This document shows, piece by piece, positions 16,439 through 25,384 of a stretch of 64,000 nucleotides of DNA. The notes beneath the pieces were generated by a model. That model was given only the letters and a program-made list of their open reading frames with translations, searched no databases and was not told the origin of the DNA. The stretch lies in contig CP054675.1 in assembly GCA_013348845.1 (NCBI GenBank), positions 1,931,501 to 1,995,500 on the forward strand. Direction: 5' to 3'. The position numbers were made by a program, and so were the translations under genes. Each line of letters opens with the position of its first letter. Within the stretch, counting starts at the first letter, position 1. Source of the DNA: Candidatus Tepidiaquacella proteinivora (GTDB lineage: Bacteria > Bacteroidota > Ignavibacteria > Tepidaquicellales > Tepidaquicellaceae).

Positions 16439-18799
16439 ATGAAAAAAGTCCTTTTTTTTATTGTTTTATTTTTTATTACTTCACAAGTAACATTTTGTCA
16501 GAGTGATAGTATAGGTGGTTGGTCATTGAACTTTAACAATTATGCAAGAATTTTTTGTGGCGTTATTAATCCAGTAAATCAAAGTATTATGTATATCGGT
16601 GGGCTTGATTCAGGAGTATATAAAACAACTAATGGAGGGTTAAATTGGTTTGCGGTTAATAATGGATTAACTTACAATAAAGTTCAAGCTATGGATATTT
16701 GCAAAGGATCTCCTGATGTTTTATATGTCGGAACAGATCAGAATGGTGGTGCTAATAGCGGTATTTATAAAACAACTAATGGTGGCAACAACTGGTTTTA
16801 TGTTGGTACTACACTTGCTGATACATCAAAAGCAATTCAAGCAATTGCTGTTCACCCTACGAATCCGGATATAGTATGGATTTGTGTTTTTGATGGATTA
16901 AGTCCTTCTACGGTTGGATTATGGAAAACAACTAACGGAGGTAATAATTGGTTCCCATCTAATAATGGTATTGCCTCAGATAATAAAAATTTGCTTGCGG
17001 TTGTTATTAATCCATTAAATCCAAATGTTCTTTACGCTGGAACTTCTTTAGTTTTGCCTGGAAGCACAGGTCCGTCAAAAATTTACAAGTCTTATGATGG
17101 AGGCGCTAACTGGATTTTATCCAGTAACGGTTTACCTACTGCAACATCCTCCAATAATCCGGTGAGAGCAATCAGTATTAGTAATGTTGATACATCAAGA
17201 GTTCTCGCTGTTCTTTTTGTTAATGATACTACAGGTGGTGTATATATTTCTACGAATGCTGGACAAAGCTGGTCAAAAAGATGGGGATTACCAAACACTA
17301 CTGGTACTTTGTATAGGGCTTGTTTAATTAAACCTGGTAGTGCTTCTGAAATGTATGTGGGACTTGACCAAAGTTCTGCTGCTTCACCAAGAGGAGTATA
17401 TCGTTCTACCGATGGCGGAAATACATGGTCTGATTTTAGTGGTGGTGCGCTTTTAAATACTTATACAATCAGATTACTGATGTTCAGAACAACTGGAAAT
17501 CCGACTCTTTATGCCGGAGCAGCACATTCAACATTAACTAATGGAAGAGGTATTTTTGAATATAGCTGGCTTGCTCCACCACCAATGGGATGGATAGAGC
17601 AAACATCTCCGGTTACTACTGTATTAAATTCTGTTAGTGCTGTTGATATGAATGTCGGATGGACAACCGGATACTCAGGAGTTGTACTCAGAACAACAAA
17701 TGGTGGTAATAATTGGGTTAATGTAGGCGGTGGGGCAATCGGGACAAATGATTGTCATAATATATGCGGTATTGATGCCAATACAGCACTTGTTGCCTGT
17801 AATCCTTCAAGTGGTGGTTTTATTTATAGAACTTCTAACGGTGGTGCTAATTGGGTAGAAGTCTTTAACCAACCTGGTGGATTTATAAATCATATTGCAA
17901 AATTAAGTCCATCAAATCTTTTTATGTACGGAGACCCTGTCGGTGGTAGATGGACTCTTTTCAAATCAACTAATAATGGTATTAACTGGGATTCGTCAGG
18001 GTTATATTTACCACAATCCGGAAGTGAAGCAGGCTGGAATAACGCTATGTATGTTATGGGAAATAGAATCTGGTTTGGAACTAACAATACAAGGGTATAT
18101 TATAGTACAAATTATGGTCAAAGCTGGGCATATTCAACTACCACAGGAAGTGTTAATTCCTACAGTGTAGCTTTTTGGGGTAATGTTGGATTTACAGGTC
18201 AAACGACAGTTTTGAAATCAACTGATTATGGTCTCAATTGGGTTACTTTTACTGCACCGGGAACAGGTACTGCATTTTCATTTGTGTCAGCTTTAAGTAG
18301 ATTCTGGTATGCAAGAGGTTCGTCAATTTATATTTCCACTGATAACGGTTCTAATTTTGCTTTGGACTACACTGCGCCCGCCGGTACTGTTTATCATATA
18401 AGTATGTTCTATAACGCTACTGTGAACCCCGGTGCGATGATATGGTATGGATATGCTGTTCGAAGTAATGGTGGTATCTCAAGATATTATTATGAGATTA
18501 TAACAGGGATTAACCCGATTTCTAATGAAATACCAAAAGAATATAAATTATATCAGAATTACCCAAATCCTTTTAACCCCTCTACAAAAATTGATTATGC
18601 AATTTCAAAATCAGGTTTTGTATCTTTAAAGGTTTATGATATACTTGGAAGAGAAATTTCTACAGTCGTTAATGAACATAAAGATGCCGGATATTATTCA
18701 GTTACTTTCGATGGTTCTCAATTATCAAGCGGAGTTTACTTTTATAGGTTAGAATCTAATGGCTTTTCTGATACGAAACGTATGATCATAATGAAATAG
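16439..18799 (+). CDS. T9SS-secreted sialidase-like (BNR/YCF48-type) beta-propeller protein
   Basis: The 786-residue protein has a signal peptide (MKKVLFFIVLFF..., cleaved after about residue 20). It contains many repeats of the BNR type, seen as S/TTNGGxNW (for example YKTTNGGNNWF, YRSTDGGNTWS, YISTDNGSNF), forming two propellers in the style of YCF48 and sialidase-like proteins. No sialidase catalytic set (Arg triad with FRIP motif) is visible, so an enzymatic role is doubtful. The C-terminal 85 residues are a type IX secretion sorting domain (KLYQNYPNPFNPSTKI, DILGREISTV, GVYFYRLESNGF). It is expected to be extracellular. It is a single gene with its own promoter and terminator, and its molecular task is unknown. 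Confidence 0.86.
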   Translation: MKKVLFFIVLFFITSQVTFCQSDSIGGWSLNFNNYARIFCGVINPVNQSIMYIGGLDSGVYKTTNGGLNWFAVNNGLTYNKVQAMDICKGSPDVLYVGTDQNGGANSGIYKTTNGGNNWFYVGTTLADTSKAIQAIAVHPTNPDIVWICVFDGLSPSTVGLWKTTNGGNNWFPSNNGIASDNKNLLAVVINPLNPNVLYAGTSLVLPGSTGPSKIYKSYDGGANWILSSNGLPTATSSNNPVRAISISNVDTSRVLAVLFVNDTTGGVYISTNAGQSWSKRWGLPNTTGTLYRACLIKPGSASEMYVGLDQSSAASPRGVYRSTDGGNTWSDFSGGALLNTYTIRLLMFRTTGNPTLYAGAAHSTLTNGRGIFEYSWLAPPPMGWIEQTSPVTTVLNSVSAVDMNVGWTTGYSGVVLRTTNGGNNWVNVGGGAIGTNDCHNICGIDANTALVACNPSSGGFIYRTSNGGANWVEVFNQPGGFINHIAKLSPSNLFMYGDPVGGRWTLFKSTNNGINWDSSGLYLPQSGSEAGWNNAMYVMGNRIWFGTNNTRVYYSTNYGQSWAYSTTTGSVNSYSVAFWGNVGFTGQTTVLKSTDYGLNWVTFTAPGTGTAFSFVSALSRFWYARGSSIYISTDNGSNFALDYTAPAGTVYHISMFYNATVNPGAMIWYGYAVRSNGGISRYYYEIITGINPISNEIPKEYKLYQNYPNPFNPSTKIDYAISKSGFVSLKVYDILGREISTVVNEHKDAGYYSVTFDGSQLSSGVYFYRLESNGFSDTKRMIIMK

Positions 18800-18823
18800 T
18801 ATAATTGAAAAATCGTTTTTTCA

Positions 18824-18861
18824 AACGGGATTGCTTATTAAGGCAATTCCGTTTTTTTTTA
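18824..18861 (+). terminator. Rho-independent terminator after the propeller gene
   Basis: AACGGGATTGC pairs with GCAATTCCGTT (11 pairs with one G-T) around an eight-base loop, and a run of T follows directly. It lies 25 bases after the stop at 18799 and isolates the sensor kinase operon. Confidence 0.9.
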
Positions 18862-18879
18862 TTTTTTATATATTTATAA

Positions 18880-18908
18880 TTGACTGTATAAAAAATTATT
18901 CATAATTT
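18880..18908 (+). promoter_or_regulatory. Sigma70-like promoter of the kinase operon, with palindrome in its spacer
   Basis: TTGACT (18880-18885), 17 bases and TAATTT (18903-18908) precede the kinase gene at 18935. The palindrome TGTATA-N6-TATTCA (18885-18902) fills the spacer exactly, so a bound regulator could block or control initiation. The -10 box is weak. Confidence 0.45.
18885..18902. promoter_or_regulatory. Palindromic site, TGTATA-N6-TATTCA (one mismatch)
   Basis: This 18-base site differs at one position from the four perfect TGTATA-N6-TATACA copies at 23885, 23905, 23992 and 25385. Its first 15 bases are identical to those of the copy at 25385. It lies 33 bases before the first sensor kinase gene, which suggests self-regulation of the operon. 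Confidence 0.6.
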
Positions 18909-18934
18909 GAATTTACAGTATAAATATATTTTGG

Positions 18935-20329
18935 ATGATAAATTTAATTCCGTCATACACTTATAATGTAGAGCAGTTACTGTCTATTATTACTAAAAGA
19001 AATAGTTGGTTAATTAAGTTACGGTATTTTGTCTTTATTGCTTTGGTAATATTTATTGTTTTTTCAATTTATGGAATTAAAATTAATTATGCTGATATTC
19101 AAATTTATGCTTTAATTTCAATCGCAGTTTTTATTCTCATATATAACATTGTTTTTAATCTCATCCTCAATTCGGGTTTAATAAAAAATAAAGCAGATTC
19201 GTTTAACCCACTCCATTTTTCATTGATACAAATTATATTCGATATCGTTGTTCTTTGTATCCTTGCTTATTTTACTGGTGGTATAGAAAGTCCGTTTTGT
19301 ATTTTTTTTGTTTTTCATATGATTATCGGTAGTCTTATACTGCCCGGATATATTGTATATACAATTGCTACTGTGATTGTATTGTTTTTCTTTTTGGCTT
19401 CATTTCTTGAATATTTTAATTTCGTCCCTCATTATAGTCTTGATGTTATATTTACTTATTCGTTATACAACAATCCTTATTATATTATACTTTTTGGTTT
19501 GACTTTTACTATAATGATGTTTGTAAGTGTTTTACTTACTAACTCTATGGCGAGAGCTTTATATACAAGAGAGCAGGAACTACAAAATGCTCTGGAAGAA
19601 CTCAATAAAGCAGAATTAGTAAAACAAAAATATACTATGGCTATTGTTCATGAGATTAAATCTCCTATAGCAGTAGTACAGTCTTATCTTGATTTAATTT
19701 TACAACATTACCTTGGTCCTGTACCCCCGGCAATAGAAGAAAAATTATCAAGAGCAAGACTTAGAACAGATGAAGCTATTCAGATTATTAATGATGTAAT
19801 AAATATTTCAAAATTAAAAATACTTTCTGATATTAAAAGGGAAGATGTTAATTTATTTGCATTACTTAAAAAGATTACCGATAAGAAAAAATCTCAATGT
19901 GATTATTCAAACCTTAAATTAAATTTATATAAACTTCAAAGTAAGGAAATAATAGCAAAAGGAGATCCACAATTACTTGAACTTGCTTTTTCCAATTTAG
20001 TGAATAATGCAATTAAATATACCTTACCAGGTGGTACAATTGAAATAGTTATTGATGATGAAGCCAAGGAAAATTATGTTATGGTGGAAATATGTGATAA
20101 TGGTATCGGTATCCCGGATAGTGAAAAAGACAAAATTTTTAATGCATTTTACCGTGCTACTAATGTGAAACAAAAAGGATATGAAGGAACTGGTTTAGGA
20201 CTTTCTGTTGTCAAACAAATAATAGAATATCACAACGGAGAAATTTCATTTGAAAGTCCTTCAAGACTTGCGGATGAGAAAGGAAGAGGAACAAGCTTCA
20301 GAATATATTTACCAACAAACAAAAATTAA
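18935..20329 (+). CDS. Membrane sensor histidine kinase (six-helix, RegB-like sensor region)
   Basis: The 464-residue kinase has about six membrane helices in residues 30-205 with almost no extracytoplasmic domain. A short coiled linker follows, then HisKA (phosphorylated His 239 in VHEIKSP) and a HATPase domain with N box NLVNNAIKY, G1 CDNGIGIP and G2 GTGLGLSVV. Between the helices stands FTGGIESPF. This resembles the GGXXNPF motif of RegB/PrrB redox sensors, where it takes part in quinone sensing, with Ser in place of Asn. It is the first gene of an operon with a second kinase and a sigma-54 activator. A role in sensing redox state for hydrogenase control is an inference from this motif and the neighbours. 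Confidence 0.88.
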   Translation: MINLIPSYTYNVEQLLSIITKRNSWLIKLRYFVFIALVIFIVFSIYGIKINYADIQIYALISIAVFILIYNIVFNLILNSGLIKNKADSFNPLHFSLIQIIFDIVVLCILAYFTGGIESPFCIFFVFHMIIGSLILPGYIVYTIATVIVLFFFLASFLEYFNFVPHYSLDVIFTYSLYNNPYYIILFGLTFTIMMFVSVLLTNSMARALYTREQELQNALEELNKAELVKQKYTMAIVHEIKSPIAVVQSYLDLILQHYLGPVPPAIEEKLSRARLRTDEAIQIINDVINISKLKILSDIKREDVNLFALLKKITDKKKSQCDYSNLKLNLYKLQSKEIIAKGDPQLLELAFSNLVNNAIKYTLPGGTIEIVIDDEAKENYVMVEICDNGIGIPDSEKDKIFNAFYRATNVKQKGYEGTGLGLSVVKQIIEYHNGEISFESPSRLADEKGRGTSFRIYLPTNKN

Positions 20330-20355
20330 ATTTTTTATAATGTAATTTATACTAT

Positions 20356-22359
20356 ATGAAAAATATTACTAATTTAGAAAGAAAGTTCGTCAGAAGTATT
20401 CAATCTTATTTGGTTGTGTATTTTTCTATTGCTGTGCTTATGCCGACAATTATTTTAAGTGTACTTGGAACTTACATAATTTACAATCAGGTAATTAACA
20501 GGGCAGAGGTAAAAGTACTTTCTGATTTAAATTCGGCAAAAGAAATATACAAAAATACTATTTCGCACTTAGAAACAGTTGCCCGTTTAACTTCTGCAAG
20601 GAATTTTATTATTAATGCTATTTTGGAAAAAAATGTAGATACTCTCCAATATGATTTACAACAAACCTTGTATAATGAAAGGTTGGATATATTTACTCTT
20701 GTCGATAGTAAAGGTGTTGTAATATGCAGGGCAAGAAATGCTTTCAGTAGAGGTGATACTTTATTAAATAATGAATGTATTCAGAGAGTACTCTCAAATA
20801 AACAGATTTTTTCTGGTACTGAAATAATAAATGCAAAAGAACTTGAGAAAGAATCTTATGAACTAATGGAAAGAGCTTCAATTCAACTGATTAAAACACC
20901 TAAATCGCGTCCTAATGAAAAAGAAGTTGAGACTGAAGGGCTTATGTTAAAATCAGCAGTGCCTATTTTCGATAAGAAAGGGAATCTTATAGCAATTTTA
21001 ATTGCTGGAAAATTACTTAATAGAAATTATGATATAGTTTCTAGAATTAAAGATGTTGTTCACGAAGGAGAAATATATAAAGGTAAAGAAATCGGAACTT
21101 CAACAATTTTTTTAAGAGACGTGAGAATTTCAACAAATGTAAAAAACAAGGATGGAACTTATGCAATTGGTACTCTTGTCTCGGAAGAAGTATATAACAA
21201 AGTTATTTTAGAGGGACAAAGATGGATTGGTGATGCTTTTGTTGTAAATGACTGGTATATTGGTGCCTATGATCCTATTAAAGATTTTAAAGGTAATGTT
21301 ATTGGTATGTTATATGTAGGATTGTTGAAAAAGCCCTTTGACGATATTATGTGGAGTACAATTTTAATATTTGTTGGAATTGGTATAGGCGCAATGTTGA
21401 TAATTTTTATTGTTGCAGTGTTTTTAGCAAAAAGAATCACAACGCCATTGCGAAAACTTGAAGAAGTAGCAAAAAAGATAACAGAAGGAGATATTAAACA
21501 AGAGTTTACAATTAAAAATGCACCACGCGAAGTAGAAAACCTTGCTAATACTTTAGACCATATGGCAAAAGAATTAGAAAAAGAAAAACAAGAGTTGGAA
21601 GAGTGGGCAGATAAATTAGAATTAAAGGTTCAGGAGAGAACAGCTGAATTAAAGAAAATTCATGGCCAGCTATTCCGTTCGGAAAAATTAGCTTCAATTG
21701 GTAAACTTGCTGCGGGAGTTGCTCACGAAATAAATAATCCTTTGACAGGTGTATTAACTAACGCAAGTTTACTTTTAGAAGATTTACCTGAAGGTGACCC
21801 TAAAAAAGAAGATGTTAAAGTGATTGTAAATGAAACTATTAGATGTAGAGAAATTGTAAAGAGATTACTTGATTTTGCACGACAAACAAAACCACAGAAA
21901 AAATTAATTAATGTTAATTCATTAATTGAAAATATTATTCTTCTGGTCAGGAATCAAACATCATTCAGGAATATTGTGATTGAAAAGGAATTGGAAAATA
22001 ATCTGCCTGAAATAATGGCTGACGGAGACCAGATTCAACAAGTAATAATTAATTTTATTTTAAATGCCGCAGATGCTATGCCTAAAGGTGGTAATCTTAA
22101 AATTACTTCAAAATTGTTGGATAATAATGAGTTCATTGAATTAAAATTTACTGATACAGGTATAGGAATTTCTGAAGAAAACAGAAACAGAATTTTTGAC
22201 CCGTTTTTTACAACAAAAGAAAACGGAACCGGACTTGGACTTTCAATAAGTTATGGTATTATTGAACAGCATGGTGGTACAATTTATGTAGAAAGTGAAA
22301 TTGGTAAAGGAACTACATTTACAGTTCATCTTCCAATTAAATCACCTTTTGAAGAATAA
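20356..22359 (+). CDS. Sensor histidine kinase with extracytoplasmic Cache-type domain and HAMP
   Basis: The 667-residue kinase has a first membrane helix (about residues 17-40) and a large extracytoplasmic region (about 41-325) of double-Cache type, with the closing pattern FVVNDWYIGAYDPIKD...GMLYVGLLKKPF common to Cache sensors. A second helix (about 335-358) and a HAMP domain follow, then a coiled coil (ELEKEKQELEEWADKLELKV). HisKA carries His 457 in VAHEINNP, and a HATPase closes the chain (GTGLGLSI). It begins 26 bases after the first kinase and stops 14 bases before the response regulator. Which ligand the Cache domain binds is not visible. Two kinases feeding one regulator would allow two inputs. 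Confidence 0.9.
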   Translation: MKNITNLERKFVRSIQSYLVVYFSIAVLMPTIILSVLGTYIIYNQVINRAEVKVLSDLNSAKEIYKNTISHLETVARLTSARNFIINAILEKNVDTLQYDLQQTLYNERLDIFTLVDSKGVVICRARNAFSRGDTLLNNECIQRVLSNKQIFSGTEIINAKELEKESYELMERASIQLIKTPKSRPNEKEVETEGLMLKSAVPIFDKKGNLIAILIAGKLLNRNYDIVSRIKDVVHEGEIYKGKEIGTSTIFLRDVRISTNVKNKDGTYAIGTLVSEEVYNKVILEGQRWIGDAFVVNDWYIGAYDPIKDFKGNVIGMLYVGLLKKPFDDIMWSTILIFVGIGIGAMLIIFIVAVFLAKRITTPLRKLEEVAKKITEGDIKQEFTIKNAPREVENLANTLDHMAKELEKEKQELEEWADKLELKVQERTAELKKIHGQLFRSEKLASIGKLAAGVAHEINNPLTGVLTNASLLLEDLPEGDPKKEDVKVIVNETIRCREIVKRLLDFARQTKPQKKLINVNSLIENIILLVRNQTSFRNIVIEKELENNLPEIMADGDQIQQVIINFILNAADAMPKGGNLKITSKLLDNNEFIELKFTDTGIGISEENRNRIFDPFFTTKENGTGLGLSISYGIIEQHGGTIYVESEIGKGTTFTVHLPIKSPFEE

Positions 22360-22373
22360 AAATGAATTAAACT

Positions 22374-23798
22374 ATGCAAGCAAACATTTTAATTATAGAT
22401 GATGAATTAGTAGTTTGTCAGAGCTGTGAGAAAATTTTTTTAAGAGCTGGTCATAATGTGAAATATACCACAAGTGGAAAACAAGCTTTATTAATGCTTG
22501 AAGAGGAAGAATTTGATGTGGTTTTCACTGATTTGAAAATGGTTGATATTGGAGGAATGGAGATTTTACAAACAGTGAAAACTAAATATCCTGATATTGT
22601 TGTTGTTGTTATTACTGGATATGCTACTATTGCTTCTGCTGTTGAGACTATGAGGTACGGGGCATTTGATTATTTACCAAAACCTTTTACCCCAGCAGAA
22701 TTACTTGCTGTATTAAATAAGGCGTTGGAAAAAAGAAGATTGATCAAAATCACAAAAAGTGAATTTAAATATGAAGATTATTCGGGCTTTGAAGGTATAA
22801 TTGGTAAATGCTCCAAAATGCTGGAAGTCTATAACTTGATTGATAAAGTAGCACAAACCGATAGTACTGTTCTCATTCTTGGAGAAAGTGGTACAGGTAA
22901 AGATTTAACTGCAAGAGCAATTCATAACAGAAGTAAAAGAAAAGATTTTAAGTTTTTCGCTGTTGATGTTTCTACGCTTTCCAGTAGTTTAATAGAAAGT
23001 GAACTCTTCGGTTATGTAAAAGGTGCTTTTACAGGTGCCAATACTGATAAGCAGGGAGTATTTGAGGTTGCAGATAAAGGGACAATTTTTTTAGACGAAA
23101 TAGGAAATCTTTCTCTTGATATTCAGGCAAGATTATTAAGAGTTTTACAGGAAAAAGAATTCCTTCCGGTCGGAAGCACTATTGTAAAGAAAGTTGATGT
23201 TAGGTTAATATTTGCAACAAATCAGAATTTAAAGAAACTTGTAGAAGAAAATAAATTTCGGGAGGATTTATATTATAGATTAAATGTATTTCCCATTTTA
23301 TTACCTCCCTTACGAGAGAGAAAAGATGACATACCTGAACTCGTTAAACATTTTATAAAAAATTATTCTGAAAAATTTAATCGTCCGGAACCATCTATTG
23401 ATGTTGAAGCGATGCAAATGCTTCAGAATTATCACTGGCCCGGAAATGTCAGAGAACTCGAGCATACTATAGAAAGGCTTATGATTATTGTAGAAGGTGA
23501 AGAGATTACCCCTATACATATCTCAAGCATACTTTATAAAACAGATACTCAAAAAAAATTCAATATTCCAAAAGATATTTATGAATTAAACAATTTAAAA
23601 AAACAAATAAGGGAAACTTCAATACATGAAATAGAAAAATTATTTATTTTGGAAGCTCTGTCAAGAAATAACTGGAATATTTCGAAAGCAGCATTGGATG
23701 TTAGCATGCAAAGGCCTAATTTTCAGGCACTTATGAAAAAATATGGTATTAGAAAACCTGGAAAGGAACATACAGAAAATGATTCTCAAGAGGAATAA
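22374..23798 (+). CDS. NtrC-family sigma-54-dependent response regulator
   Basis: The 474-residue regulator has an N-terminal receiver (phosphorylated Asp 53 in FTDLKM), then a sigma-54 AAA+ domain with Walker A GESGTGKD (170-177), the sigma-54-contacting GAFTGA loop (217-222), Walker B TIFLDEIG and the arginine-finger region. It ends with a Fis-type helix-turn-helix (NNWNISKAALDVSMQRPNFQALMKKYGI region). All parts needed for activating sigma-54 RNA polymerase are intact. It is the last gene of the kinase operon. The nearest sigma-54 promoter lies 262 bases downstream, preceded by three palindromes that are the obvious candidates for its binding sites. It is most likely the direct activator of the double-receiver gene. 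Confidence 0.93.
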   Translation: MQANILIIDDELVVCQSCEKIFLRAGHNVKYTTSGKQALLMLEEEEFDVVFTDLKMVDIGGMEILQTVKTKYPDIVVVVITGYATIASAVETMRYGAFDYLPKPFTPAELLAVLNKALEKRRLIKITKSEFKYEDYSGFEGIIGKCSKMLEVYNLIDKVAQTDSTVLILGESGTGKDLTARAIHNRSKRKDFKFFAVDVSTLSSSLIESELFGYVKGAFTGANTDKQGVFEVADKGTIFLDEIGNLSLDIQARLLRVLQEKEFLPVGSTIVKKVDVRLIFATNQNLKKLVEENKFREDLYYRLNVFPILLPPLRERKDDIPELVKHFIKNYSEKFNRPEPSIDVEAMQMLQNYHWPGNVRELEHTIERLMIIVEGEEITPIHISSILYKTDTQKKFNIPKDIYELNNLKKQIRETSIHEIEKLFILEALSRNNWNISKAALDVSMQRPNFQALMKKYGIRKPGKEHTENDSQEE

Positions 23799-23884
23799 AA
23801 TTCTTTTTTATATATATTATAATTTTTGGGTTATTTTTTATATAAAATATTATTAAATCAATAAATTAATAGATAAAAAATGTA

Positions 23885-23902
23885 TGTATAAAAATTTATA
23901 CA
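23885..23902. promoter_or_regulatory. Palindromic enhancer-like site 1, TGTATA-N6-TATACA
   Basis: A perfect 18-base palindrome (arms of eight, TGTATAAA/TTTATACA) lies about 170 bases upstream of the sigma-54 promoter at 24060. It is the first of three in this gap and a likely NtrC-type activator site. Confidence 0.7.
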
Positions 23903-23904
23903 TC

Positions 23905-23922
23905 TGTATATTTTTTTATACA
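23905..23922. promoter_or_regulatory. Palindromic enhancer-like site 2, TGTATA-N6-TATACA
   Basis: The second copy begins 20 bases after the first, about two helical turns, so two dimers could bind on the same DNA face. The arms match site 1 exactly in the outer six bases. Confidence 0.7.
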
Positions 23923-23991
23923 TATAAAAATATTAATTTTTTTGAATTTCTATGCAGTTTTTGGTATCTTTAATGAGGAACAAATATAAAG

Positions 23992-24009
23992 TGTATATAC
24001 ACTTATACA
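23992..24009. promoter_or_regulatory. Palindromic enhancer-like site 3, TGTATA-N6-TATACA
   Basis: The third copy lies 50 bases before the sigma-54 -24 element, a usual distance for activator sites. Its spacer TACACT differs from the other copies, so it is not part of a simple repeat. Confidence 0.7.
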
Positions 24010-24059
24010 GTATGCTTAAAATATTATCAAATAATCCTTCTATTTAGTAATTTTTTAGT

Positions 24060-24076
24060 TTGGCACACTAATTGCA
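24060..24076 (+). promoter_or_regulatory. Sigma-54 promoter (-24/-12) of the double-receiver gene
   Basis: TTGGCACACTAATTGCA matches the consensus TTGGCACGNNNNTTGCW with GG and GC ten bases apart. Transcription should start near 24088, before the ribosome binding site at 24124 and the ATG at 24139. The gap 23799-24138 holds this promoter, the three palindromes and no gene that I can support. Confidence 0.92.
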
Positions 24077-24138
24077 ACCAATATGGTGAAATGAATTCAG
24101 AAAACAAAATAAAAATTAAAAATAAGGAGAAACAAAAA

Positions 24139-25311
24139 ATGTTAACAGAAAAAATTTTAGTAGTAGACGACGAATCAACAGTCTGTGATAGTGTAACAAA
24201 GATACTATCCAGAAAAGGATTCACAGTAGATAATTCTTCGAATGCTGATGAAGCATTGGAAAAAATGAAGGGGAACAATTTTGATATCGTTATTACAGAT
24301 ATAATGATGCCAAAAACCAATGGTCTTGAATTACTTGAACTTATAAAAAAGCATTATCCTGAAATTGATGTATTAATTATAACCGGGTATGCCTCAATTG
24401 AATCTGCTGTAAAAGCTACCAAACTTGGAGCTCTTGATTATATTCCAAAGCCATTTACACCAGATGAATTAGTTTCAAGAATTCAAAAAGCGGTTGAATT
24501 AAGGAAATTAAAAGAAGTAAAGAAGACAGAAATTAAGGTTAAGTTAGATGACAAGAAAGAATCGAAAAACGATGTAATCGATGTAGATATGCCTTTTAGT
24601 GAAAAGGAAGTAAGTGAAGCGACTTCCAAAGATTTTGCCGATAAATTAACCCGTTCCGATGTTACTACCCCTGCAAGAAAAGCAAAAACCGCTTACTGTA
24701 ACACAGGACAAAGAGAATGCAGAAGATTAGTTTTAACAGGCACAGAATGTAAAGGTGAATGTCCAATTGTTAAGAAGGAAAGAGAAAGAGCAAAAACAGC
24801 CAAGCAAATACAACCTGGTGTAGAAATTATTGATGTTGATATGCCATTTAACCTTTCAGAAGTTGAAGCTCTGGTTGGCAGTGATTATCTTGATTGTCTT
24901 GATAGATCTGATTATCCAAGAGCAGCATTATATGGAAAAAATAATGAAGCAAGACATACAGTTCTTGTTGTCGATGATGAACCAATTGTATGTCATAGTT
25001 TAAGAAGAATTCTTGCTAAGCATAGTTGCGCAGTGGAAGAAGCATTTGAAGCAAGAATTGCTGAACAAAAGTTAAAAAATAAAAAATATGACCTGATATT
25101 TTTAGACCTTAAGATGCCTGATAAAGATGGTATGGATATATTACTTTCAATAAAAGAAAATTATCCGGAGACACCCGTAATTATGATAACAGGCTATGCT
25201 TCTATAGATAAAGCAGTGGAAGCTACAAAATTAGGTGCATATCAATTTATCCCAAAACCATTTACACCTGAAGAACTGAAAGAAGTAGCATTAGAAGCAA
25301 TGAAGTCTTAA
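24139..25311 (+). CDS. Double-receiver response regulator with duplicated DVDMPF motif and four-Cys linker
   Basis: From the ATG at 24139 (ribosome binding site AAGGAG at 24124, nine bases before) the protein has 390 residues. An upstream in-frame ATG at 24091 is rejected because it lies at the expected transcription start. Two receiver domains are present: residues 1-125 with Asp 54 (ITDIMMP) and about 273-390 with Asp 323 (FLDLKMP). The linker carries a repeated motif of about 29 residues, VIDVDMPF...SD at 146-174 and IIDVDMPF...RSD at 230-258. Between these are four cysteines, C187, C194, C204 and C208, which could bind a metal or an iron-sulfur cluster. No DNA-binding or output enzyme domain is seen, so it may act by protein contact. 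I cannot name the linker family. Confidence 0.88.
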   Translation: MLTEKILVVDDESTVCDSVTKILSRKGFTVDNSSNADEALEKMKGNNFDIVITDIMMPKTNGLELLELIKKHYPEIDVLIITGYASIESAVKATKLGALDYIPKPFTPDELVSRIQKAVELRKLKEVKKTEIKVKLDDKKESKNDVIDVDMPFSEKEVSEATSKDFADKLTRSDVTTPARKAKTAYCNTGQRECRRLVLTGTECKGECPIVKKERERAKTAKQIQPGVEIIDVDMPFNLSEVEALVGSDYLDCLDRSDYPRAALYGKNNEARHTVLVVDDEPIVCHSLRRILAKHSCAVEEAFEARIAEQKLKNKKYDLIFLDLKMPDKDGMDILLSIKENYPETPVIMITGYASIDKAVEATKLGAYQFIPKPFTPEELKEVALEAMKS

Positions 25312-25339
25312 TCGGTTTAAAATAAGTAAAGATTTATAG

Positions 25340-25371
25340 AAGACTATCTCAATTGAGATAGTCTTTTTTTT
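25340..25371 (+). terminator. Rho-independent terminator after the double-receiver gene
   Basis: An 11-bp perfect stem (AAGACTATCTC with GAGATAGTCTT, loop AATT) is followed by eight T. It lies 29 bases after the stop at 25311 and separates this gene from the hydrogenase operon. Confidence 0.95.
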
Positions 25372-25384
25372 GTTTTATCAAGAA

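Noticed and set aside
16439-18799. Active sialidase
   Set aside because: Only the BNR-like repeats are seen. The arginine triad and FRIP motif of sialidases were not found.
24091-24138. Earlier ATG start of the double-receiver protein
   Set aside because: It would lie only about three bases after the expected sigma-54 transcription start, and the ATG at 24139 has a proper ribosome binding site.
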